Shown: in pieces, positions 17,950-26,693 of the stretch | How the letters are laid out: the number at the start of each line of letters is the position of its first letter | Numbering within the stretch: position 1 is the first letter of the stretch | From: Allobrachymonas sp. | Lineage (GTDB): Bacteria > Pseudomonadota > Gammaproteobacteria > Burkholderiales > Burkholderiaceae_C | Length of the DNA: 55,758 nt | Direction of reading: 5' to 3' | NCBI GenBank assembly: GCA_030529505.1 | Contig: JAUMWT010000010.1 | Span: forward strand, 1 to 55,758 | Position numbers and translations under genes: made by a program | Notes under the pieces: generated by a model | Told to the model about the DNA's origin: nothing | The model's database searches: none | The model's input: only the letters and a program-made list of their open reading frames with translations

Positions 17950-18271
17950 ACCTTGAAAGCCGAAAGCGGCGCTTGAAAATGGTTGCGGCGCGCGCCTTGA
18001 TTGGCCCGGTCGGCCAGCTGCTGTGCCGCGTCACGCATCGCAAATGAAGGGCCGGCAGGCTTGGCGCCTCGCCCATCTTTGTGTGCAAACGCTTGGCTGA
18101 ACAGGCGCCCGCTCGCGCAGGCGCAAGCCGTTGGTCAGCGGTGTTGCGCAGGCATTGCCGCGGAAAGCAACAGTTTGTGACGGGGGGCTGCCGCATCCTT
18201 TACAGTTTCGCCTTGGCCGCTTGCCTGCGTTGCGGGATGCTGCGGCATGCAACTTTCGCCTGGATTGGGCC
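17950..18271. other. intergenic region hemL - acyltransferase
   Basis: About 320 bp with no recognisable gene, RNA or strong terminator. Confidence 0.4.
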
Positions 18272-19123
18272 ATGTCTGTTCTGAAATTGATTGCATCCGC
18301 CGTTTTCTTCGGCCTCATCACCATCATCAGCTTTTGCCTGATGCTGCCGTTCATCGTGCTCAAACTCTTGCCGGTGCAGGCCCTGCGCGTGCCATGCAGC
18401 CGCGCCATCACGGCCGTGGCGGATGGGTGGTGTGTTGTCAGCCAGTGGTGGATTGATGCCATCAACCCCGTGCAGTGGCGCATACAACTGCCCGAGGGGC
18501 TGGATCGACGCAGCTGGTATTTGGTGATTGGCAATCACCAAAGCTGGGTGGACATTCTGGTGCTGCAAAAAGTTTTCACCGGGCGCGTGCCTTTTTTGAA
18601 ATTTTTCATCAAGCAGCAGTTGATGTACGTGCCGCTGCTGGGCATCGTCTGGTGGGCGATGGACTTTCCCTTCATGCGGCGCAGCGGTGGCGAAAACACG
18701 AAAAAGGATTTGGAAGCCGCACGCAAAGCCTGCGAAAAGTTCCGCATTTTGCCCACATCGGTCATCAACTTCGTGGAAGGCAGCCGCTTCACCACTGCCA
18801 AGCACAGTGAGAGCAAATCGCCCTATGCCCACCTGCTGTCGCCCAAGGCCGCCGGTGTGGCCGTGACGCTGGAAAGCATGGGCCCCCTGTTTGCCAGCCT
18901 GCTGGACGTAACCATTGCTTATCCCCAAGGCGTGCCCAGCTTTGCCGACGTGATGGCCGGCCGACTGCAAGAAGTGGTGGTGCACGTGCGCGCCTTGCCG
19001 CTGCCGGCCGAGCTGTTGCCGCGGCAAGGCCAGCCCCCGGTCTCGCGCACGCGGGTCCAGCGTTGGGTCAATGCCCTGTGGCAGGAAAAGGATGCCGAGC
19101 TGGCGCGGATGCTGGGGTCTTGA
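18272..19123 (+). CDS. 1-acyl-glycerol-3-phosphate acyltransferase-like protein (PlsC family, YihG-like)
   Basis: 283-residue membrane acyltransferase. A hydrophobic N-terminal segment (VLKLIASAVFFGLITIISFCLMLPF) is followed by the HX4D catalytic motif NHQSWVD at about residues 88-94, a GIVWWAMDFPFMRR segment and the FVEGSRFT motif. This is the pattern of the YihG/LPLAT subgroup, which acylates lysophosphatidate or related lipids. The ATG at 18272 places the membrane segment directly at the N-terminus. Its stop codon TGA (19121-19123) is the left copy of a 3-bp target duplication of the MITE-like element that begins at 19124. Confidence 0.9.
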   Translation: MSVLKLIASAVFFGLITIISFCLMLPFIVLKLLPVQALRVPCSRAITAVADGWCVVSQWWIDAINPVQWRIQLPEGLDRRSWYLVIGNHQSWVDILVLQKVFTGRVPFLKFFIKQQLMYVPLLGIVWWAMDFPFMRRSGGENTKKDLEAARKACEKFRILPTSVINFVEGSRFTTAKHSESKSPYAHLLSPKAAGVAVTLESMGPLFASLLDVTIAYPQGVPSFADVMAGRLQEVVVHVRALPLPAELLPRQGQPPVSRTRVQRWVNALWQEKDAELARMLGS

Positions 19124-19497
19124 GAAGCTGTTCACAGTTCCTTCGCGGGCGCTTGAATATTGAATATGTAGGTGGGCAGTCTGGGGTCAATCGAACGGCT
19201 GGGTGGACGCAGAAAACGCAGAAGTCGCGCAAAGGACACTGAAATTTCAGAACAGGCACAGCAGTTGGCTCATCAAGAACGGCCGGCTCCGCCCCCCAAT
19301 TTGTTTGCCATGCTGCGATGCGCTTACGTCACACTACAGGCATCCAAAGAAATCTGCGAATCGCTGCGCTCTCTCTGCCTCTGCGGTGGAAACAGCTTGA
19401 AAAACTTTTGCGGCTTTGGCGAAATCTCTGCGCCTTCTGCGTCCTGATTCAAGCCTTGCCATATCAAGCGAATCGCGTTGAGATCTTGAACAGGCTC
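19124..19497 (+). mobile_element. MITE-like element, long type (374 bp), inserted at the acyltransferase stop codon
   Basis: Left end GAAGCTGTTCACAGTTCC, right end GAGATCTTGAACAGGCTC, flanked by TGA at 19121-19123 and TGA at 19498-19500. Its core contains CTCTGCG-type blocks (for example CTCTGCCTCTGCGGTG) and aligns along its whole length with the reverse complement of 34719-35065. The left arm GCGGGCGCTTGAA is shared with the short elements. Non-coding; small frames inside translate the repeat. Confidence 0.8.
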
Positions 19498-19500
19498 TGA

Positions 19501-19853
19501 GGGGAGCTTTGCAAAAGCCCAAGCAGGGGCAAGGCGTGCGCATGGCGGGCCCACTTCGGTGGGGGCGGCAGTCGGGGCCAAGCCGCCCGCAGCCAAACCC
19601 TGCTCTTTTGCCTGGGCGCCGCTGCCAAAGGGGCGGCGCATTGGCTGATGCAGGCCAATCGGCAGCATTGCGTAAGATGTAAATCAGTCCAAATGTTATG
19701 GTTTGTGAAAAACTCAGGTGTTGCGTATGAAATGTGTCGCATCCTCGTCGGAGTGCTAGGCCTTCCGTGCTTGGGATGTGGTCTGAACGGGCGCTCCTGA
19801 GATGCAGGCAAAAAGAATGCTGTTTTTTTAACCGTGTTGGAAGGGAATGGAAA
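19501..19853. promoter_or_regulatory. upstream region of the plus-strand metal-chelate ABC operon
   Basis: About 350 bp, becoming AT-rich from about 19670. It should contain the operon promoter. I cannot assign a regulator: no clear Fur or FNR site was recognised. TAAGATG occurs here (about 19672) and also upstream of the opposing operon, but the match is too short to mean much. Confidence 0.35.
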
Positions 19854-20993
19854 ATGAAGCGATCTTTATCTTCAGCAATTGCCATGCTCGCATCGGCTGC
19901 GATATTTGCTGCCGCTCAAACCGCGTATGCGGCACCGCCTGCTCCAGCCAAGCAGGGAGAAACGCGAGTGATTAACGACACGATGGGCCGCAAGGTCACC
20001 ATCCAGAAAGATGTGGGCAAGATCATTGCCATCCCCTGGCCCTGGTCGAGCTTCGTTTTTGCGCTGGATGGAAAGGCCGACAGAATTTCCACCATGAGCA
20101 CGACGGCGCTGGCCTCGTACAAAAACAGCATGTTCCAGCGCCTGGCCCCCGGTTTGGCCAATTCCAAAACCAATTACATCGACGACCAGAACAAGGACGG
20201 CGGTGTTTTCGGCACGCTCAATGCCGAAGAAATTGCCAAAATCAATCCTTCCATGGTGCTGATTTACGAGCGCGAAAAAAATACGCTGTTGCCCGTGCTG
20301 GAGTCTGTAAAAATTCCGACGGTTGTGATTCAATATGGCGGCATTCCTGAGATGCAGAAAGGCTTGCTGCTGCTGGGCGATATTTTGGGCGAGCATGCCA
20401 AGAAAAATGCGAACACCATCGTCAATTGGCATGTCAATACAGAAAAACTGATCAAAGACAGGCTGAAAAACCTGCCCGAAAACAAAAAGCCGAAGATATT
20501 GCTCTTCTATAACGGCAAAATCCTGCGCCCATCTGCACGTCTATACGATAACAAGATGATTGAAACGGCAGGCGGTAAAAACGTGGCTGCTTCAAAAGCG
20601 AATCTGAGCGGTGCCGAGCAAGTCAGCTTCGAGCAGGTGTTGGCTTGGGATCCAGACATCATCCTGGTGGGCAATTTTGCAGACCATAAGCCTGACGATA
20701 TCTATGCCAACAAGCTGGCTGATAGAAACTGGCAACAGCTGAGAGCCGTTAAAAACAAAAGGGTTTACAAAGTTCCCATGGGGATTTACCGCTGGGATGC
20801 GCCTAATACAGAAGCCCATTTGTTCCAGCTGTGGTTGGCAAAAATGATGCATCCCGAGCGGTTTGCAGACATTTCTCTTGAAAAATACACCAGGGATTTT
20901 TACAAGACCTTGTTTAATCACAATCTGACGGATGCGGAAATGGCCATGATTTATCACGATGCGCTGAACGCCAAGTCCGTGAAGATCAAATAA
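19854..20993 (+). CDS. periplasmic binding protein of a FecB/BtuF-type metal-chelate ABC transporter
   Basis: 379-residue substrate-binding protein (cluster A-II/class III, the fold used for siderophores, heme, cobalamin and some oxyanions). A Sec signal peptide (MKRSLSSAIAMLASAAIFAAAQTAYAA) with an AYA-A cleavage site and no lipobox cysteine points to a soluble periplasmic protein. Family signs are DTMGRKVTIQKDVGKIIAI, VFGTLNAEEIAKINPSMVLIY, FEQVLAWDPDIILVG and a C-terminal FADISLEKYTRDFYK. Unlike the two binding proteins further on, it has an unusual IPWPWSSFVFAL segment and a Lys-rich, AT-richer coding sequence, which suggests transfer. GGAAGGGA before the ATG supports the start. The permease follows after 2 bp. 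Substrate unknown. Confidence 0.88.
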   Translation: MKRSLSSAIAMLASAAIFAAAQTAYAAPPAPAKQGETRVINDTMGRKVTIQKDVGKIIAIPWPWSSFVFALDGKADRISTMSTTALASYKNSMFQRLAPGLANSKTNYIDDQNKDGGVFGTLNAEEIAKINPSMVLIYEREKNTLLPVLESVKIPTVVIQYGGIPEMQKGLLLLGDILGEHAKKNANTIVNWHVNTEKLIKDRLKNLPENKKPKILLFYNGKILRPSARLYDNKMIETAGGKNVAASKANLSGAEQVSFEQVLAWDPDIILVGNFADHKPDDIYANKLADRNWQQLRAVKNKRVYKVPMGIYRWDAPNTEAHLFQLWLAKMMHPERFADISLEKYTRDFYKTLFNHNLTDAEMAMIYHDALNAKSVKIK

Positions 20994-20995
20994 GC

Positions 20996-21985
20996 ATGCT
21001 GCTGAAAAAATCCGGCTGGGTATGGCCACTGCTGTTGCTGCTGATTGTGCTGGCCGTGCTCATGTCGCTGGCGATTGGGCGCTATCCGCTGTCGCTGGCA
21101 AGCGTGTTGAAGGTGATTTTCAACCCGATGGAAGACGATATTGCCAACAATATCGTCTTGTCGGTGCGCTTGCCGCGCGTGCTGTTGGCCCTGATGGTGG
21201 GCGCCGGCCTGGCCATATCGGGGGCGTGCTTTCAGGGGGTTTTTCAAAATCCCCTGGTCAGCCCCGATGTGTTGAGCGTCAGCTCCGGCTCCGCTTTTGG
21301 TGCGGTGCTGGGCATCATGACGCTCAACACGGGCTGGTCCAACACCTTGTTTGCCCTGGTGTTTGGCTGCGTCAGCGTTTTCCTCACGTATTCCATGGCC
21401 AGGATTCGCGGCCAGGTCACGGCGCTGAGCCTGGTGCTTTCGGGCATCATCATTGCCGCATTTTTCAATGCATTGATTTCTGTCATGAAATACGTGGCGG
21501 ATACGGAAACGCAATTGCCCACCATCACTTACTGGCTGCTGGGCAGCTTTGCCGCAGCCACCTACCAGCACGTTTTGACGATCGTGGCGCCTGTTTTGCT
21601 GGGGGCTGCGGTGTTGCTGGCAATGGCCTACAAAATCAACATCCTGTCGTTGGGGGATGAAGAGGCGCGCATCCTGGGCATCAACCCCGTGCATTCGCGC
21701 ATCATCATCATCGCCGCTGCCACCTTGGTAACGGCTGCATGCGTAACCGTTACCGGCATCGTGGGCTGGGTGGGCCTGGTGATACCGCATATCGCGCGCA
21801 TGATCGTCGGGCCGGATCACGGCAAACTGCTGCCTGCTTCCCTGCTGATGGGGGCTTCTTTCATGGCCTTGGTCGATTTGCTGGCGCGCACGGTCAGCCC
21901 GTCTGAAATACCCGTGGGCATACTCACGGCGCTTTTGGGCGCGCCTTTTTTCGCCATTCTGTTCAGAAAAACGCAGGGTGGCTGA
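20996..21985 (+). CDS. FecCD-type ABC transporter permease
   Basis: 329-residue inner-membrane permease of the BtuC/FecCD family, expected to span the membrane about ten times per subunit and act as a homodimer. Family motifs: SVRLPRVLLALMVGAGLAISGACFQGVFQNPLVSPDVLSVSSGSAFG, the ALSLVLSGI segment, and the coupling and C-terminal motif GWVGLVIPHIARMIVGPDHGKLLPASLLMGA. Starts 2 bp after the binding-protein stop. It belongs with the preceding binding protein and the following ATPase. Confidence 0.93.
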   Translation: MLLKKSGWVWPLLLLLIVLAVLMSLAIGRYPLSLASVLKVIFNPMEDDIANNIVLSVRLPRVLLALMVGAGLAISGACFQGVFQNPLVSPDVLSVSSGSAFGAVLGIMTLNTGWSNTLFALVFGCVSVFLTYSMARIRGQVTALSLVLSGIIIAAFFNALISVMKYVADTETQLPTITYWLLGSFAAATYQHVLTIVAPVLLGAAVLLAMAYKINILSLGDEEARILGINPVHSRIIIIAAATLVTAACVTVTGIVGWVGLVIPHIARMIVGPDHGKLLPASLLMGASFMALVDLLARTVSPSEIPVGILTALLGAPFFAILFRKTQGG

Positions 21986-21986
21986 T

Positions 21987-22760
21987 ATGTTCCTGGAAGT
22001 TTGCAACGGCAGCTATCGCTATCCGGGTGCGTCTGCGCCGGTTTTGTCGGATATTTCCATGAGCGTGCGCCCCAACACGGTCATGACCATTCTGGGGCGC
22101 AATGGCATTGGCAAAACCACATTGATCAAATGCATGGCGGGCATATTGCCCTGGACGAAAGGGCGCTCCCTGATCAAGGGCAAAGAAATCCAGTCGGTGA
22201 AAGACACGGCGACGATTGCCTTTGTGCCGCAGGCCTACAAATTGAGCTACCCCTACACGGTGAAGGACTTGGTTGTGATGGGGCGGGTGCGGCACATGGG
22301 CATGCTCTCGATTCCCTCCAAAAAAGACAGGGAAGTGGCCGAACAGGTGCTGCACGAGTTGGGCATTGCCGACTTGGCAGACAGGGATGCGACCAAGCTG
22401 TCAGGCGGGCAGCGGCAGTTGGCCTTCATCGCCCGTGCGCTGGCGAGCGAGCCGGAAATGCTGGTGATGGACGAGCCCGAATCGCATCTGGACTTCAAAA
22501 ACCAGCACTTCATCTTGCGCTTGATCAGCCAGCTGGTGCGGCAGAAAGGCTTGGCCTGCATCATTAACACGCACTATCCCGAGCATGCCTTGCGCATATC
22601 CGATGCCACGCTGATGTTGGGCGAAGGCAAATACTGCGTGGGGCCAACCGAAGAAATCATTACCGAAGCCAATATCCGGGATTATTTTGATGTGAGGGCC
22701 AGAATTTCTGAAATAGAAGACGAGGGCCGAACATACAAAACGTTTTTTGTGCTGGGCTGA
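21987..22760 (+). CDS. ABC transporter ATP-binding protein (FepC/BtuD-like)
   Basis: 257-residue ATPase that powers the preceding permease. Walker A GRNGIGKTT, Q-loop region FVPQAYKLSYPYTV, signature LSGGQRQLAFIARAL, Walker B MLVMDEPESHLD and switch His in INTHYPEHA are present. The permease stop (21983-21985) is just before the ATG at 21987; AGGGTGG lies at good spacing. A GTG at 21978 overlapping the permease end is the alternative. It ends a three-gene operon; a bidirectional terminator follows at about 22987. Confidence 0.92.
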   Translation: MFLEVCNGSYRYPGASAPVLSDISMSVRPNTVMTILGRNGIGKTTLIKCMAGILPWTKGRSLIKGKEIQSVKDTATIAFVPQAYKLSYPYTVKDLVVMGRVRHMGMLSIPSKKDREVAEQVLHELGIADLADRDATKLSGGQRQLAFIARALASEPEMLVMDEPESHLDFKNQHFILRLISQLVRQKGLACIINTHYPEHALRISDATLMLGEGKYCVGPTEEIITEANIRDYFDVRARISEIEDEGRTYKTFFVLG

Positions 22761-22986
22761 AGTTGCGCACTGGCCAGGTCATGGGCTTTGAGGCTTGGCG
22801 GAGCGTGTCTTGTTGCAGGCTGGGCGCGTGATTTGCTTAAAAGTGGGCAGGTGGCAGGAGCCACGAAGCGATGTCGCGGCGCGGCCAAATCAAACAATAG
22901 ATGCTGTGCCGCTTGCATTGCCTGCCTCAAGCAGGAGATTGCGAGACGCTACTGGAGTCAGCTTCTGCACTTTGGTGTATCAACTA
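22761..22986. other. 3' region between the two converging uptake operons
   Basis: Nothing recognisable as a gene between the ATPase stop and the terminator hairpin. I looked for riboswitch-like features and found none. Confidence 0.4.
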
Positions 22987-23021
22987 GAAAAAGGGCCTTG
23001 GTTTATAGCCAAGGCCCTTTT
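22987..23021. terminator. bidirectional intrinsic terminator between the two ABC operons
   Basis: A perfect stem AAGGGCCTTGG / CCAAGGCCCTT with loop TTTATAG, an A-run on the left and a T-run on the right. It can end the plus-strand operon (stop at 22760) and the minus-strand operon (stop at 23119). Confidence 0.9.
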
Positions 23022-23118
23022 GCATGGGCCGATCAGCAAGCACAAACCGCAGTTGGCGCAGTTGGGCAGAGCTTTGCGTCAGCCAGTCTGCTCGCAGCCT
23101 GGATGCCCGCTGCCAGCT

Positions 23119-23727
23119 TCAATGCGGCAGGCAGCTGCGGCACAGCAGCCGCCCGTCCACTTCTTGCAGCTTGCAGCCCATCACCGGTTCGCCGCATTGG
23201 GAGCAGGGCTTGGAAGGCTCCATGCGGGCCTTGGGCGGCAGGGCCTGGTGGGTGGCGGTGATGGTGAACAGCTCTTCGTCGGGCGTTTCCAGAACCGCAT
23301 CGCTGCGCTGCTGGTGCAGTTGCTGGAATTCGGCCCTTTCTGCCTCGTTGAGGCTGCCAGCCATCATTTTTTGCAGCAGTTCGCCGTGGCGTGTATGGGC
23401 TCCGGCTAGCCGCGGCTTGGTGCAGACGCGCACGCCTTGGCCGGTGTTGCGATCCAGCAGGGTCAGGGCCATCTTGCCGTGGTCTTTGTAGATGAAATTG
23501 CCTTTGCCAAAGGTGCAGCCGGTGAGCACCTGCACGGCGTCTGCGCTGCAGGCATCGGTTTCGACGATGGCGACCAGCTCTTCATCTTCGGCGCGTTGCT
23601 GTTGCTGCAAAAAGCGCATGGCCGCCTTGGCGGCCTTGTAGCCAATGGCCAGTCCGGGGCAAACGTGGCCGTGAAAGGCGGCGCAGCGTTGAAAGTCTGT
23701 ACTGGCACGGATTTCCTGGGCGTTCAT
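23119..23727 (-). CDS. FmdE-family protein with C-terminal zinc finger
   Basis: 202-residue protein of the FmdE family, named after formylmethanofuran dehydrogenase operons of methanogens; its biochemical role is not settled. The N-terminal domain has the family core FHGHVCPGLAIGYKAA (His19, His21, Cys23), ETDACSADAVQVLTGCTFGKGNFIYKDHGKMAL (Cys60, Cys71) and a possible metal or cofactor site. The last 30 residues form a zinc finger (Cys175/Cys178 and Cys196/Cys199, DksA/TraR-like). It is the last gene of the minus-strand uptake operon, 58 bp after the TrmO-like gene. GGAGA before the ATG supports the start. A role in handling the imported metal or chelate is inference from the neighbours. Confidence 0.85.
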   Translation of the reverse strand: MNAQEIRASTDFQRCAAFHGHVCPGLAIGYKAAKAAMRFLQQQQRAEDEELVAIVETDACSADAVQVLTGCTFGKGNFIYKDHGKMALTLLDRNTGQGVRVCTKPRLAGAHTRHGELLQKMMAGSLNEAERAEFQQLHQQRSDAVLETPDEELFTITATHQALPPKARMEPSKPCSQCGEPVMGCKLQEVDGRLLCRSCLPH

Positions 23728-23784
23728 GGTGTAAGTCTCCTGATGGCATTGGGTTCGGCGTATTCGGAACAGGGGCTGCAGGGA

Positions 23785-24327
23785 TCAGTTCTGCATTTCT
23801 TTTTGCAGCTCTTGCATCCATTGCGGCACGGTGATTTCGCCTTCGGCCAGGTAGCTGCGGCCCGAATGCGGCTTGATGTCGATGATGGGGCTGCCATCCA
23901 CTGCCTCCAGCCCTTGCACGCGCAAGACGTTGCCTTTGCGTTCCAGCAGCTTCACCACGGTGACCAAGACGGGGTTGGGCCGCCCCGGCGTGCGGGTGGC
24001 AAACACGCCGCACAAGGGCAGCTCGCTGCGGCCCATGGGGTGGATCTTGCGCTGTTGCGTTTTGGCGGGGTCGAGCAGGTGCGGCCAGTACAGCACCATG
24101 AGGTGCGAATACTCTTCAACGCCATCCAGCAACTCTTCCAGTTCCGGCTGGATGACGAGATCAGCTTCTTGCTGGGCGTAGCGCCGGTACGGCGACGCTT
24201 GGGAAGCCGCTGCTTCACGCTCGGCGCCCTTGGCGCAACCCGTGCTCAGTTGCACGCTGCTGCGAATGTAGCCGATGGGCGTGAGCCGCAGGGGCAGGGT
24301 GGCGGTGGAGTCGGTAGAGGGATTCAT
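23785..24327 (-). CDS. TrmO/TsaA-like SAM-dependent methyltransferase domain protein
   Basis: 180-residue protein of the TsaA/TrmO (YaeB/VirR) family. E. coli TrmO N6-methylates t6A37 in tRNA-Thr with SAM; stand-alone bacterial and archaeal relatives often have unknown substrates. Seen here: LTPIGYIRSS, LVIQPELEELLDGVEEYSHLMVLYWPHLL, GVFATRTPGRPNPVLVTVVKLLERKGNVLRVQGLEAVDGSPIIDIKPH. It lacks the C-terminal domain of E. coli TrmO (about 235 residues), so it is the short form. AAGGAG lies ahead of the ATG at 24327. It is embedded in a metal-uptake operon between a binding protein and FmdE, which points to a role other than tRNA housekeeping, but this is inference. Confidence 0.85.
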   Translation of the reverse strand: MNPSTDSTATLPLRLTPIGYIRSSVQLSTGCAKGAEREAAASQASPYRRYAQQEADLVIQPELEELLDGVEEYSHLMVLYWPHLLDPAKTQQRKIHPMGRSELPLCGVFATRTPGRPNPVLVTVVKLLERKGNVLRVQGLEAVDGSPIIDIKPHSGRSYLAEGEITVPQWMQELQKEMQN

Positions 24328-24381
24328 GCGAGGCTCCTTTGTGAAAAATGAACGGAGAGGTTGCAATAGCGTGAGGTTGCA

Positions 24382-25503
24382 TCAGGGCTTGAAAACGATT
24401 TTTTCGCCCAGCGTGCCGTGGCTTTTCTGCATATCGGCGTAAACCGGCTTGCCGACCATGAAGGTGTAGATTTCATCGGCCTTGCGTGCCAGATCCACAT
24501 CGGCAAACTGCTGCGGGTACAGCACCTTGCCCACGGCATAGGCGTCGGCAATGGCGGTATCGACGTTGACGGTGTAGAACACGAAAGGCAGCAGGCGATA
24601 GACCTGTTGCTTTTGCACGGCGCTCAGGGCCTGGTAAAACTGCGGGTTCTTGCGATAGTCTTCTTGCACGAGTGGGAAGCCGCTTGCATCCACGAAGATG
24701 GTTTCGGGGTTGAGTTTGAGCAGCATTTCCTTGTCGAGCTTGAGGTGGCCGTGGCTGCCCTGGCCTTTTTCCGGCAAGGCCTTGACGGCATTGTTCACGC
24801 CCAGCCATTCAAACGGAAAGTACAGCTTGGCCGTGCCGTTGATGCCGTGCGAGCCGCGAAAACTCACGGCGCCCACATAAGCTGTTTTTTGGGGAACGCC
24901 TTTGACGCGCTTGCGCAAATCTTGCTCGGCAGCCTGGATGTAGGAAATGACGGCTTCGGCACGCTGTTCGCGTTGCAAGGCCTTGCCTGCCACGCGCAGC
25001 GAGTTGAACAAGGCTGCGTCAATGCCGGTAGCTTGGCCGTAGTCGAGGATGACAACCGGAATGCCCAGCGTTTTCTGTACCTCGTCGGCCAACGGCACAT
25101 CCATATTGGTCATGAAGATGATTTGCGGCTGCACGGCCAGCAAGGCTTCGTATTCCGGTTTTTTATGCCCCACGCCTGATCCGCCCGGGCCGATGCGCGG
25201 AAACTGGGCCAGTTCGGGGTGGGCCGTTCGATAGGGCCTGCTGCGCTGCTTTTCGGGGTAGTTCTTTTCAATGTCTTCTACGCCCACGATTTTTTCGGTG
25301 GCTTGCAGATAGGTTAGCTGGCGCAAGGTGCCCGCGCCAATGGCCACGATGCGGCTGGGGTTGTGCGGCACAGTCACGCTGCGGCCCAGGGTGTCTTTAA
25401 CGGTCACGGTGGGGGGCGCTGCCTGTGCCCACGAGGCAGCCAGCATGAGCAGCATGGCGCTGGCAGTCAGAAACTTTTGCTTGATGGCTCGGGGAGTTTT
25501 CAT
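24382..25503 (-). CDS. periplasmic binding protein of metal-chelate ABC transporter (paralogue 2)
   Basis: 373-residue FecB-type binding protein with a Sec signal peptide (MKTPRAIKQKFLTASAMLLMLAASWAQAA). It has VTVKDTLGRSVTVPHNPSRIVAIG, an unusual RPYRTAHPELAQFPRIGPGG block, YEALLAVQPQIIFMT, AYVGAVSFRGSHGINGT and a C-terminal RKADEIYTFMVGKPVY. It is clearly paralogous to the gene just upstream (25548-26663): the same blocks recur in the same order. No lipobox. GGAG before the ATG at 25503. The YVG.(V/I)S(F/Y)(R/K)G.HGI block is typical of binding proteins that I recall from anaerobes and archaea near FmdE genes (established association only from memory). Confidence 0.88.
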   Translation of the reverse strand: MKTPRAIKQKFLTASAMLLMLAASWAQAAPPTVTVKDTLGRSVTVPHNPSRIVAIGAGTLRQLTYLQATEKIVGVEDIEKNYPEKQRSRPYRTAHPELAQFPRIGPGGSGVGHKKPEYEALLAVQPQIIFMTNMDVPLADEVQKTLGIPVVILDYGQATGIDAALFNSLRVAGKALQREQRAEAVISYIQAAEQDLRKRVKGVPQKTAYVGAVSFRGSHGINGTAKLYFPFEWLGVNNAVKALPEKGQGSHGHLKLDKEMLLKLNPETIFVDASGFPLVQEDYRKNPQFYQALSAVQKQQVYRLLPFVFYTVNVDTAIADAYAVGKVLYPQQFADVDLARKADEIYTFMVGKPVYADMQKSHGTLGEKIVFKP

Positions 25504-25547
25504 CAGTTGGCTCCTTGTTGACGCGGTGGGGTTGATGGCAAAGGCTT

Positions 25548-26663
25548 TCAGGGGGCTGCAACAACGGCGCCCAAATCACCATAACTGCTTTGCATGCTGG
25601 AATAAACCGGCTTGCCGACCATGAAGGTGTAGATTTCATCGGCCTTGCATTGCAGGTGGATGTCGGCGAACTGCGCGGGATACAGGGCTTTGCCGACGGC
25701 ATAAGCGTCCACCAGGGCGGTGTCGATGTTCGAGTAGTACGACACATAGGGGAAGAGGCGGTAGACCTGCCCCGTTTGGAAGGCCTTGAGCGAGCGGAAG
25801 AAGGCGGGGTTTTTGCCCATGTCGTCTTGTATCAAGGGCCAGCCGCCTGAGTCGATGAAGAGCACATCGGGATTGAGCTTGAGCAAGGCCTCGCGATCCA
25901 GCTTGATGTGCCCAACGGGGGTGCTGGCAAAGCTTTTGGCCAGGTTGTTTGCGCCAGCCCAGTCAAACGGCAGGTAACGTTTGTTGCTGCCATTGATGCC
26001 ATGCATGCCCGCATAACTCACGCCGCCCACATAGGCCGATTGGGGCGCGATGCCTTGCACGCGGCGGCGCAAATCGGCCCGGGCGTCTTCGATGTATCGG
26101 ATGACGGCTTCGGCGCGTTGCTCGCGCTGCACGATTTTTCCCATCACGCGCAGCGATTGATACAGGTTGGCGGTGTAATTGCCTTTTTCTTCGCTGGTGT
26201 TGAGCACCACCACTGGCAGGCCCATGGTTTTTTGGGTTTCGTCGGCCAGATCGCGGCTGGGCGTGGTCATGAAAATGATGTCGGGCTTGACGGCCAGAAT
26301 GGCTTCGTAATCGGGCTTGGCTCGGCCCACGCTGGCGCCGCCCGGGCCAATGCGCGGCAGCCGGGCCAGTTCGGGGTGGGCGGTGCGGTAGGGGCGGCTT
26401 TGGTGTTTGGCGCTGTAGTTTTTCTCGATGTCTTCGGTGCCAACGGCGCGCTCGGTGACTTGCAGATAAGCCATGACCCGCATGCTGCCGCCCAGATTGG
26501 CAATCCGCTGGGGATTGGCCGGGACGGTGACCTTTCGGCCCAGCAAGTCGGTGACCGTGATGTTTGGGGCTGCGTGGGCCTGCGCTGCCACGAAAAGGCA
26601 GGCTGCTGCGGTCAGCCAGGCGGCCGTGCGGCGCCAAAGTGTTGAGTGGCTGTGTATGTGCAT
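25548..26663 (-). CDS. periplasmic binding protein of metal-chelate ABC transporter (paralogue 1)
   Basis: 371-residue FecB-type binding protein; signal peptide MHIHSHSTLWRRTAAWLTAAACLFVAAQAHAA with three His in the first ten residues. Blocks: ITVTDLLGRKVTVPANPQRIANLG, RPYRTAHPELARLPRIGPGGASVG, YEAILAVKPDIIFMT, AYVGGVSYAGMHGINGS, CKADEIYTFMVGKPVYSSMQSSYGDLG. It is a tandem duplicate of the downstream gene with 44 bp between them. AAGGAG precedes the ATG at 26663. The two may bind different forms of one substrate or act at different times; substrate unknown. Confidence 0.88.
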   Translation of the reverse strand: MHIHSHSTLWRRTAAWLTAAACLFVAAQAHAAPNITVTDLLGRKVTVPANPQRIANLGGSMRVMAYLQVTERAVGTEDIEKNYSAKHQSRPYRTAHPELARLPRIGPGGASVGRAKPDYEAILAVKPDIIFMTTPSRDLADETQKTMGLPVVVLNTSEEKGNYTANLYQSLRVMGKIVQREQRAEAVIRYIEDARADLRRRVQGIAPQSAYVGGVSYAGMHGINGSNKRYLPFDWAGANNLAKSFASTPVGHIKLDREALLKLNPDVLFIDSGGWPLIQDDMGKNPAFFRSLKAFQTGQVYRLFPYVSYYSNIDTALVDAYAVGKALYPAQFADIHLQCKADEIYTFMVGKPVYSSMQSSYGDLGAVVAAP

Positions 26664-26693
26664 GGCTTTCTCCTTGCGCTTGAAATGAAACTC

